Part shown: piece by piece, positions 11,618 to 21,800 of the stretch
How positions within the stretch are numbered: position 1 is the first letter of the stretch
How the letters are laid out: every line of letters starts with the position of its first letter
Source of the DNA: Kipferlia bialata
Taxonomy: Eukaryota; Fornicata
NCBI GenBank assembly: GCA_003568945.1
Contig: BDIP01000221.1
Location: 1 to 24,647 of the forward strand
DNA: 24,647 nucleotides
Direction of reading: 5' to 3'
Made by a program: the position numbers and the translations under genes
The notes under the pieces: model-generated
What the model was told of the DNA's origin: nothing
Database searches by the model: none
What the model saw: only the letters and a program-made list of their open reading frames with translations

Positions 11618-11750
11618 CATGGATGACACCAGTATTACTACTCTATTAGTAAAGCTCTTTTGTCCAACTTGAACTCTGACAACAAAGCGCCGTCGCTATG
11701 TGACAAGAACTGTTCCCATCTGGGATGGTCCATTCTCCACCCCGAGTGAA

Positions 11751-13477
11751 TCACTCCCATACAAACACCTCCAGTCTCATGGCTGGGTGGCCTCTGTACT
11801 GACGCACCACCACTCTCATCTGGGGGTTAGGTCTCCAATAGGTTCCCATCGCACAAGGCAACTGTTGTACAGAGGAAAGATGTTCGTGGGATAAGTGGAG
11901 GACAAGTCCTAGTTCATTGTGGGACTGACTCCAGAAATGAATTACTGTATATATTAGTCATGTGTTGCATCATACAGTATTATACGCCAGACTACATGGA
12001 CCACTTACGGTACGTGCCGTACCTGCTTGACCACCACAGGCCTCGCCAGTGCATGCAGCACAGCAGTGGTGTGATCGTGGTTGCCATCATATATTGGGCA
12101 TGTCTTGTCGACGGGTACCCACTGCCGTGTCTGAGTGTAAGGATAGGGAAACAGGTTATATTTCTATGGTCATTTCAGACAACGACTGTTCCAAACCACA
12201 ATACTGATACCTCGGGCACATATGTCTCTATGGCCAGCTTCTCTGTCCTGTGGTCACAGCACTGTCTGCCCATGGTGGCTACCCCTACAAGGGCAACGGG
12301 CCTCTCAAATGTGAATGAGATATACTCTCCCTCCTTCCTCTCCAAAGCCTTCCAGCAAGCTACGATGTCCGCATGGTGATAGAGAGAGAAGCTGTTGACA
12401 AAGTCCCGGTTGTCATTGTAGCATGCAGAGGAGAACCCTACACGGGCTGCATTGTCCTCGACTGTCTGATGTCAATATATATGAGTCGTACGTCGTAAAA
12501 TTCACAGCATAACACCGGACCCAAGAACACTTCGGAAGTGTTCTGGAAGTGACTTCCACATTAACAGATATGAATAGACACCTGGACGATGTGCCTCCCT
12601 GGGTACCACCCCTCCATCTTGTGGAGACAGTCAGAGGCCGCAGATGCACCTGTGGAGAGATGTCAGTACTATGTAGCATGAATCCACTCTTCAGTACAAT
12701 AGTACTGCAATTTGCAGTGCAATGACTCTACCTGTGAAGCAGACCCTGGTGTATGTGGAAATCCCACCCACGTTGCCCCCGACCATCTGACCTCTTGCAT
12801 CCTGTACCTGGGGAACCTGGCCACAGGGGATTGCTTCCTCCACTGCCGCCAACTTGGAAAGCACTGTCTGAAGCTGAGTCTGCAACTGCTCATTGATTCT
12901 CTGCTGTCTCATGTTGGCCTGGGCCTGGTGTTAGACTCTAACTCATTCGGTCCAAGTTGGACTCCAACTAAATACATATCATATGTATGTAACATATGTG
13001 TGAGTATACTAGTAAGTGATAAATTCTCTCCTCCAGAGCTGTATTGATGATATACACTCTCGACTGGCTAGAGTCCAAACCCCAATACAGTGTCCTCCAC
13101 ACTGTGGAGTTCTCAGATACAAATAATTGTATGCTACAGACGAGAAAGGGTCTTCTATAAGGACTCTAGCGATCAGAGTGCCCATTACTATGAGCTATAC
13201 GATAAGGCTTGACCTTGACAAGTCTACAGTATAGCTACACGGTACTGGAATACATGTTATCCACTCCCATAGGTCACTAGAAGCATACTATAGGAGACAT
13301 ATATGAACATACCATGCTCATGACCAGGCTGTTCAGGTCCTCAACCTTCTTGGCCAGTGCCTGCTCCCTGGCTGTGGGATCTGACCCATCATACTCGGGA
13401 GGCACATTGGTCATGAGACCGACGTTGTCAAGGTGGGTTGGCTCTGCACGCATGATTTCTCCGTCATTCTCAGGCAT
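11751..13477 (-). CDS. Coiled-coil protein with C-terminal discoidin (F5/8 type C)-like domain
   Basis: Predicted 285-residue protein with six exons: 13477-13313, 12924-12732, 12649-12582, 12465-12211, 12130-12023, 11819-11751, all in phase. Residues about 37-86 form a likely coiled coil (REQALAKKVEDLNSL, MRQQRINEQLQTQLQTVLSK), which suggests oligomers. Residues about 140-285 fit a discoidin fold: a CWKA segment, FTFERPVALVGVATMGR (the F5/8C strand usually 'VtgvaTqGR'), RQWVPVD, YDGNHDHTTAVLHAL (the 'F.GN.D..T.V.n.l' motif), then RVVVRQYRGHPAMRLEVFV, the usual closing 'R+.P..w....lR.El'. This fold commonly binds glycans or phospholipids; the ligand here is unknown. No signal peptide or membrane segment is seen. 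Intron 1 (12925-13312) is long and full of palindromes. The gene shares a 192-nt divergent upstream region with the importin-like gene. Confidence 0.75.
12524..12557. repeat. Two adjacent single-base-centred palindromes in discoidin-like intron 3
   Basis: 12524-12544 has arm AGAACACTTC (10 bp, centre g). It is followed immediately by 12545-12557 with arm GGAAGT (centre g). Both lie in the intron between exons 3 and 4. Confidence 0.9.
12930..12988. repeat. Cluster of four single-base-centred palindromes in discoidin-like intron 1
   Basis: 12930-12942 has arm GTTAGA, centre c. 12950-12962 has arm GTCCAA, centre g. 12955-12969 has arm AGTTGGA, centre c, overlapping the previous one. 12972-12988 has arm ATACATAT, centre c. 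They follow the acceptor side of exon 2 closely. Confidence 0.9.
13095..13109. repeat. Single-base-centred palindrome in discoidin-like intron 1
   Basis: Arm CTCCACA, centre c. It overlaps a second, looped repeat ACAGTGT / ACACTGT with a 5-nt spacer. Confidence 0.85.
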
Positions 13478-13669
13478 TGTCTTGTGATAGCAGTTTCCAG
13501 GGGAATAGAAAGAGTGGCAGTGTGACTGTGACCAGTAACAGAGACTGCACCCCTAGCGCAAAAAGTATTTCCACACCCTTTTGAACAAAAAACAGTTTTT
13601 TGTGACGACCACCTGATAAGGGGCCAGGTGTGCGCTCGAGCTTCCGGCTGTCTAGGTCTGTGTGACGTG
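13478..13669. promoter_or_regulatory. Divergent promoter region, discoidin-like / importin-like
   Basis: 192 nt between two divergent ATGs. It contains a perfect 9-bp-arm inverted repeat at 13585-13603 (arm ACAAAAAAC, centre a). TGTGACG occurs twice on the plus strand, once just after the repeat and once just before the importin-like ATG. No TATA box is evident. A promoter role is inferred from position only. Confidence 0.5.
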
Positions 13670-15468
13670 ATGAACCCTAACCAGCTGCTCGGAATCCTCC
13701 AGGCTGCGGCCGGTGGTCAGCAGAGTACGTGTGAGACGTTTTGGCTGTGTTGTGGTGTCTGTTGTCCTCCGGGAGTATAACTATGTCCTATACTCGTCCT
13801 CTACGCATCTTACCCAAGGTGAGGCAGGCAGCCAGGCTCTTGCATCCCTCACAGCGGCCAGGACCAATGATTTCGTACGTTATTATTCTCTTTCAAAAGT
13901 TTTCGCCTGTAATCTTCTTGCGGCAGTTGAGTTGACGTCGCGGCTATTTGTTGTATTGACCGCGGATGGGAGCGTATATGGTTATTGGTCACCCAGTTGT
14001 TGATGTGGTGGATTGGTGGGGATGTGGCTGTGTTTGTCGTCTGATTACTTCTTTCACATTTCGCTATGCACCTTCCATGATACTCCTCCTGACATCCATT
14101 ACCAGTGTGTTTTTACAGTGTTGTGTGTCTTGACTGTTTTGTTCTTGTGCTGATCACATTAGAGTGATAGTAATCAGTGTTTCTATGTTTCATCGTTGTC
14201 ACTCATGTCCCTATGATGTATACTGTTTCGTACTACTGCCATTCCTTTTCCTGCCCCTCACCCCCCAGCCGAACCTGGTCAGCTCCCTGGCCGACATCAT
14301 CGGATCTCCTCAGGCACACATCCAGATGAGGCAGCTGGCCTGTCTGGAGCTCAAGAACACAGTCAGGAGCCACTCCAAGAAGAGGTATGAATCTCTTGGT
14401 TTATCCCTTGTTCATGTGGCATATGACCATTGTATATACTTCAGTACACCACAGTGAGTCATAGCCCCCCCCCCCTCCCTCTTCAATTTAATCCCACTAC
14501 CTGGTCCCTCCCCCTCACCCCAGGCTCAACTCCATGGCTGCCCGGTGGCTCAGTCTGCCCCAGGAGCTCAGGGAGAAGGCCAAGGCCGTGCTGCTGCAGG
14601 TGGGTCACGGTTATAGTATATATCTTCATTTGTTACGTTACTTACTATTCACCGTACACCTCATCAACTCGGATGTCCCCTATGACCTCTCTGATACCAG
14701 GCCCTTGGTGCCCCCGAGGCCCCCATTTCTACAGCAGCCTCATACGCTGTGGCCCAGATTGCTCTCATTGAGATCCCAAGGTAATATGCTCTGTGCACTC
14801 TCTCTCTATTTAGCCATTATTGTTCTCAATCACCATACTACATATTACACCAACCTTTCTCCAATGTCTCCCCGTCTCCCCCCCTCACCCCCAGAGGTGC
14901 CTGGAACAACATCCTGAGTGAGATGTGCAACCAGGCTGCCACCAACCAGTCCCCACACATCAGGTGTGTAATATCCACGGTTATCTCTCTGTGTGTATCT
15001 ATCCCGAGTAATCATTATGTGGATATGTCTAGAGTCTGTCTATGAGTACGTGCCGCCATATCCACCATGTATATATTGATTTGCATGTATATCCACACTC
15101 TCACCCCCCCCCCTCTGTCTCTCACCCCCAGGAGGGCTGCCATGTCCACCGTGACTGAGATCTGCCACGAGCTCTTCTCCAAGGACGGACAGTTCAAGGT
15201 CCCCGACTCAGAGGTATGGGTATCTGCGTATCTATATGTATCTCTCCCCCTCCCCACCCTTCTTCCATCTCTTAGCCTGCGATCTGTTTAGTAAATAACT
15301 CCAACCTTGTTGTTGTATCCCTTATCCCAGGTCAACATTGTGCTCCAGGCTGTGTTTGCCAACATTGACAACCAGAACCTGGCTGGCATGGCCGTCAAGA
15401 CACTAGGTATATGCACATGGATATATATATATATATATATGGTAATGTATCTGTTCCAAGCAATCCTG

Positions 15469-15499
<31 letters not shown>

Positions 15500-15654
15500 C
15501 CCCCCCCCCCCCCCCCCCCCCCCCGCTCCCTTCCACACCCATCCACCCCAAGATCATAGATCACTACCTGGGCTCTCTCTCCCCCCTCTCTCCCTCTCTC
15601 TCTCCCCCCCTCTCTGACCCAGGACATCCCCAGGGGCACATGCATTCTAACTGA
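13670..15654 (+). CDS. Importin-beta-like N-terminal HEAT-repeat protein, short (about 213 residues)
   Basis: Karyopherin-beta family, nuclear import. Exons: 13670-13724, 13819-13874, 14269-14384, 14524-14599, 14701-14780, 14895-14963, 15132-15213, 15331-15406, 15623-15654. Codon phase is continuous. It aligns by eye with the N terminus of importin-beta-1: MRQLACLELKNTVRSHSKKR ('VAAGLQIKNSLTSK'), RWLSLPQELREKAKAVLLQ ('RWLAIDANARREVKNYVLQ'), SYAVAQIALIEIPRGAWNNI ('QCVAGIACAEIPVNQWPEL'), STVTEICHEL ('EAIGYICQDI') and AVKTL ('AATNALL'). Importin-beta is about 870 residues, but here exon 9 adds ten residues and reaches TGA at 15652-15654. About four HEAT repeats remain; the Ran-binding start is present and the cargo-binding and nucleoporin-binding regions are missing. 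The intron before exon 9 holds two long poly-C runs, where a misassembly is possible. Alternatives are a truncated paralogue or a rearranged gene. Confidence 0.7.
15469..15524 (+). repeat. Double poly-C tract in importin-like intron 8
   Basis: C runs of 26 nt (15469-15494) and 25 nt (15500-15524) with a TCTTT spacer, followed by C/T-rich sequence up to the acceptor at 15622. This is the intron across which the importin similarity is lost. Confidence 0.9.
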
Positions 15655-15661
15655 GGCACCC

Positions 15662-15817
15662 ATGCTGGAGTACAGGGTGGGCATGAGTGAGGAACAGGTC
15701 CTGGGGGGCCTCTCGCAGGAGGACAGGTATGATGTATATATATATATATACGTATATACACTGTATCCTCTATATCATGCTGATACTGACACTGATTCAG
15801 GGATATAGTTCTGTCCT

Positions 15818-15862
<45 letters not shown>

Positions 15863-18800
15863 CCCCCTCCCAACACGATATGTATCCAGGTGTATCTGGC
15901 CCTCACCTGCAGATGTGTGTCTCGATGAGGTAGAGCACAGTGCACCTCATACCTCACAGAGTGTATCTGAGGGAGGTGTATTGGATGTACTAGTGGATGT
16001 GGAGTGTCTGAAGGAGGGAGAGATAGAGATAGTGGAGGAGAGATCCGAGCATTCGGTGTCGTATGATGCAGAGAGTGGGGAGAGGGAGGGAGGTGACCTA
16101 GAGGCTGGATCTGCAAGTGGTGTTGATACACCTGTTGATACCCCTGCCTCAGGTCATAAGGCCAAGCTCGCGTTCCTAGGGACAGAGGAGGTATGGGTAT
16201 ATATCGTATATGCATTATGACACTTTGATACTCTCTCTCTCTCTCTCTCTCTCTCTCCCCCCCCCCCACTATTGTCTCCCTGTTTCTCATGCATAGGTTC
16301 CAGGCTTGTCTGCTACTATTCTACCTTCCTCATCTTATCGATAAGGTCTATTAGCTTGTCCTCAAGATATCTATTCTCTCTCTCACTCCTTCAGGTGTAC
16401 AAGCTTGTGCTCAAGATTGGCATCCCAAGCATGGTGTCCTTTGCAATCATGGGAATGTATGTGCCTACTCTCTCTCTCTCTCTCTCTCTCTTTCCCTCTC
16501 TCATCCCAGCTATGGTGTCGTTGACTCCATCTTCATAGGCAGGATGGTGGGGGCAGAGGTATGGGACGTATACCTATATATATATATATATGTATATGTA
16601 TATATATATATGTGTATAGTGTGTGTTTCATATATCTATATAGGACTCCATCTTCATAGGCAGGATGGTGGGGGCAGAGGTATGTGCTATATATACATTC
16701 ATACACATATATAGTGTGTGCATCTCATCAATTAATGACATATGTCTGTATATGACTCCATTTTCATAGGCAGGATGGTCATGGCATGGGGGCAGAGGTA
16801 AGAGATGTACTACTACTATAGTTATACTCGTGATAAGTAACCCCAGGTCCTCACAGCCATCAGTGTCTTCTTTGTGATAGAGAAATCAGTCATATATAGA
16901 TGTATATTACTATATATGTTTCATATACCTATGTTAAGATACATTGATGGTTGGAGTATCTGACACTAGGCTCTCACAGCCATCAGTGTCTTCTTTGTCA
17001 TTGAGAACTCAGTCATCAATGGACCCATGATGACACTGTGCCAGGGGGTGGCTCCAATGATGTCTAGGTATATATAGATATACACACACATATGTATGTA
17101 ATTGTTAGTGTGATATGTAGTATATATGCATATACTCTGTCATTAATGGGCCCATGATGACTGTGGCACCCATGATGTCGAGGTACTTCTCTCTCTCCCT
17201 CTCAATATATATATATATATGTTTGTACTAATTCACATTACTCCCCTGTCTGACCCCCAGGGCCCTCGGTGCTGGAGACAAGGCCAAAGCGAACATGGTG
17301 GGTTATCCATTCCCTTACAATTCTCTCCTTCTGTGTCTACGTAGTCGACCTCTGTCCTCTTTGTGGCTACCTATCCATTTCTCTGGCTCTCTCTCTCTCT
17401 CTTTCTATCATTCGATATCAAGGAGTCCAACCTCAGATGATTCCATCTGTGTTTGTGGCTGCTATCTTACCACTCTCTCTCTCTGCCTCTCTCTCTCTCT
17501 CTGTCATTCGACAATATTGACATCCAACCTCAGATGCTGACCTCTGTGTTTGTGGCTGCCTTCCTCTGGGCTGTGCTGTGTCCACTCATACTCCTGCCAT
17601 TCCTGCCAAGGTAGTTAAACTACTATACTTGGGCAGCATACTTGAATGTGGACATATGCATATATGTCCACTCCTACTTCTGCAATTCTTGTCAAGGTGG
17701 GCATTCGCACTCACTCACACACACACACCCGTATATATATATATAGTGTGAGCTGCTTACACCAGCATCTGCAGAGCCATTGGTGTCTCTGACACTGTTG
17801 TGCCTTATCGTATGGCAGGGTCATATGTCTACCTCTCCATATATATATATATATATATATACATAACACATGCACTGACATCAGGATATGTACCCTCATT
17901 GGTGTCTCCGATACCGTTATGCCCTATGCCTTACAGTATGGCAGGGTCATATGCGGACTGGGGTCAGGGGCATTCTGGCTCATGAATGGATCAGGGCCAT
18001 TGCTGAGGTATATGAATGTATATGCATAAGGACAATAATATATATGGTCTCAGGGAGTGAGACATGATTCTGTATAGTTTCATTTCACTGATGTGAGATT
18101 TCTGTGAATACTTACACGATAGGGTTGAGAACCGCGCCTCTCTCAGCATGGTCAGACTCATTGTGTCATCGTGTATGAATGCAGCACTGGACGCACTCTT
18201 CATGGGTGGGTGTATGTATATATGTATCTATACATATATCCGCATATACTATATTTCATTAGAGTTACATTGATGCAGCACTGGACGCACTCTTCATGGG
18301 TGGGTATATGTACATGTGTTTATGCACTAGTATATCATGATAAGGACAATAATATTGCATACGTAGTGCTATATGCATCTATATCTAATAGTGCAAGTGC
18401 GTTCAAGCGTGCCATCGCACCACTCCTGTATCTAAGCTGTGTGTTAGTATTGCATGTGTATATAAATATTTGTTGTCTCACTGTCCAGGTGTGTTCAAGT
18501 GGGGCATCACGGGTGCCGCCCTGGCCACAGTGTGTGCACAGTACACAGTGGGGGGGTACCTGCTGTGGTTCTATGCATCGCCTAGAAGTAGCTCTCAGGT
18601 AGGGGGGTGCATTAGCTCTAACAGAATACATTATATATAGTTTCTGAATGATAATGTAGATGAATGAAATCATGAATATATGATTCTCCCAAGATTGGGT
18701 CCATGTATCACCCAGGACCTGCTCTCAAGTATTAGGGTATTGCATGTTCGTTTATATGGCTAGCTGTTCATTGTTCGACATCTGTAGTCCTCTGACCCCC

Positions 18801-21800
18801 AGCTGCAACTGATGTGGACGCATGTACGGCACTTCCAGGCCAGGTGTGTGTTCATCTATCGTGTATTCACGTATATGTTACCACTGAGTGTTCCATCTCT
18901 CGGTATCTACACATCTATCTGCCTATCTGTCTTCATATTCGTCCTTACCCCTAGGGTGGCAGGACGGGCACTGGTCGTGGGGTCACCCCACATGATAACA
19001 CTGGTATGCACCTGTTTGTTTGAGTATTGTGTCTATCTACTGTACTGTGTCACTTTGGGTTTGACTAACAATATCATACTGTGCCTGAAGTAAATATACG
19101 AGATATACGACAGACCCCAGGCCATCAACGGTGCCATCCAGATTGGAGTTGGAATATGTATATACCTCTTTATATACAAATATGTGTATAGATCCATATA
19201 ACCCCAGGCCATCAACGGTGCCGTCCAGATTGGAGTTGGAATATGTATATACCTCTATATATATACATATATGTGTATGGAGATGCATATAACCCCAGGC
19301 CATCAACGGTGCCATCCAGATTGGCATCAATACTATGCTGCAGAGGACAATGGACAACCCTGATGCGGCTCAGGTATGTATATACATATGTAGGGATACA
19401 TATAGTATATATGTGTATTTGCATATAGTGATGTATGTGTGTCCTTAGATATATCATGCTGCAGAGAACAATGGATGACCTAGACGCTGCTCAGGTACTG
19501 TATTCATGGATTATGACAGATATATATATACAGATAGATGAGTATATATACCTCATACATCCTCTGCTCCATCTGACTATATTTGTATGAATGATATTGA
19601 GACTTCCTGTTACTGATACTACGGCTTGGTATTGCAATGGAGTGGTATTATGTATTCTACTCATCTTACATATATGTGAATATGACAGTACCCATACAGT
19701 GATCAATCTTGCATCTGACCTTAGGCTGGCTATGGGCTTGGTCTTAGGGTGTTCTTCATGGTGTTCTATGGAGTGATGGGCATGGAACAGGGTATGGACT
19801 GAGAGGCTATACAAGTATACATGTATTTTTGTACTGAGGATACTTTTTAGGGTAAGGACTAACTATTTTCATGCCAACTTGGTAATGATCTACTATGTCA
19901 AGTGAGTTGAACCATGTTTATCTCTCTTACCCTCAGCCATGGTATATATGTGTATATATGTATGTGTGTCCATATGAGTCTGAAGCATCTGTCTTACCCA
20001 TAGCCATGGTGCCTGTGGCTGGCTTCAACAGAGGCGCCAAGCAGTACAGACGGGTGGTGGACGCTATTAGGTGATTATACACATATGTATCATTTTCTGT
20101 ATATATGTATATATGAGTATAAGTATATATATTTTCTACCGAGGGGCCAAGCAGTACAGACGGGTGGTGGAGGCGATCAGGTACATATACATACACATTT
20201 CTATTGTTTCCTGTATGTGTCTATGTGTCTATGTGTCTATGTGTCCGTGCCACATTGTCTCTATAATTTTTTGATATAATCCTGTAGCATCAACGACATA
20301 CTATTTATGCGATCACGTATGCGTACACACTTTGACACAAGGACCACCCTGACCTACTCCTGTGTCATAGCTGTAGTGTCAGGCCTGGGTTGTGTCCTGG
20401 CCTCCGAGTCCATAGCAGGTCAGTATAGTCGGTATATATAGAGTTACTGTTACTCATACTGATACTGACACTGACTAGTATCTATACTGACAGTTATAAT
20501 TATGCAGCATCTATACTGTTACTCATACTGATACTAATAACAGGTCTCTTTTCATCAGACCCAGAGACCATCCAGTATGGCAGCACCGTAATCAAATACG
20601 TGAGTACTATTAATTGTATGGGATATCATGATATGCTTGCCTTCTCCATATAACTAGAGACCGTCCAGTGTGGCAGCACAGTCATCAGATACGTGAGTGT
20701 CTGTCTACATCAATATATGTTATTGGCGTTGTCAATTGGTCATATATCCAGCCCTTCAGAGTCTGTCCCCTATCTTACTCACAGTCATTTCAATGTATTC
20801 TGCCTCATGACATTTCCATGGGTGTTCAATGTATAGAATAAATCCTTCACTTACCTCTCTCTCTGACTGTTTAGATCCTGTCCCCTGTGTTCCTCACAGC
20901 CATCACAGAGGGCACCGTCCTGCTCTTCCAGATAGAGGTATGTATATCGGTCATTATACCCGGTGTATACACATGGTATATATATACATGCAGGAATCGT
21001 TTGCTCTCTATATCACAGCCACCAAGTACTATGTGTTGTGTGTGTGTACCGCTCACTGGAGTAAGGTGCCAGCCTGAGTCTCGGGATGCTCCTAGTCCAA
21101 GTAACTCTCTCTTTATCGTTTGCTCTCTCTACATATCCTATAATCTCATGCCCAGGGCAATGGCCGGACTGCCATCCTGCTCAAGCTCTTCAAGACGTGT
21201 GGGATGCTGGTCTTTGCATACATAGTCCCATGGACGCTGGAGAGGTAAGGGCAATGTTACATACTATACATAACTCGTATTCATACACATATACTATGCA
21301 TGTGAGTGGGTATTCATATATATGTTTAGTCCCATGGGCCCTGGATAGGTGGGTCAATCGTCGTCCAATGGGACCCAATGTTCACTATAGCTAACCGCAG
21401 ACGCTCTGCCTCCCAGACCACCATCTTCAGATAGTACCAGATACCTCATATATATATACATATGTATGTACGCAAGTATATGGTTTTCCAGTATATGTGA
21501 CCAACCTCACCCCAGCCGGTCTGCCTCCCAGTCCACCATCTTCCACTCCACACTCCTGATGTTCCCTGTCACAGACATACTCACGGGGAGTATCAGCATA
21601 GGCCTACTCATAGTGCAGTGCAGGTTGGGTTTTAGTAGGATTGTATATATTCATGTAATCACATGCTGTATATAATATCTCCACAGTATATACATGTATA
21701 TAGTCACATGGAGTGTCTGGAGGGGACTATTCTTCAGTCTTTGTCTAGTCATCCTTCACTTACATTAGAAAGATCCTTGCCCTGTGCTCCCATGTCACTG

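Larger units (their letters stand above)
11170..11750. other. Convergent intergenic region, no gene seen
   Basis: Lies between the 3' ends of the TRAPPC11-like (plus) and discoidin-like (minus) genes. Its open frames are short and lack splice context or recognisable protein. It holds several perfect inverted repeats centred on one base (listed separately). No clear poly(A) signal was recognised. Confidence 0.6.

Noticed and set aside
15331-16190. A continuous importin-beta/MATE fusion protein
   Set aside because: Exon 8 ends in phase 1, while the exon reading into MATE needs phase 0; no GT donor one base earlier exists. The in-phase splice gives a stop at 15652.
18171-18673. Long open frames around 18.2-18.7 kb and 19.0-19.5 kb on either strand
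   Set aside because: They run through MATE introns, echoes and TA-rich repeats; the MATE exons explain the coding signal.
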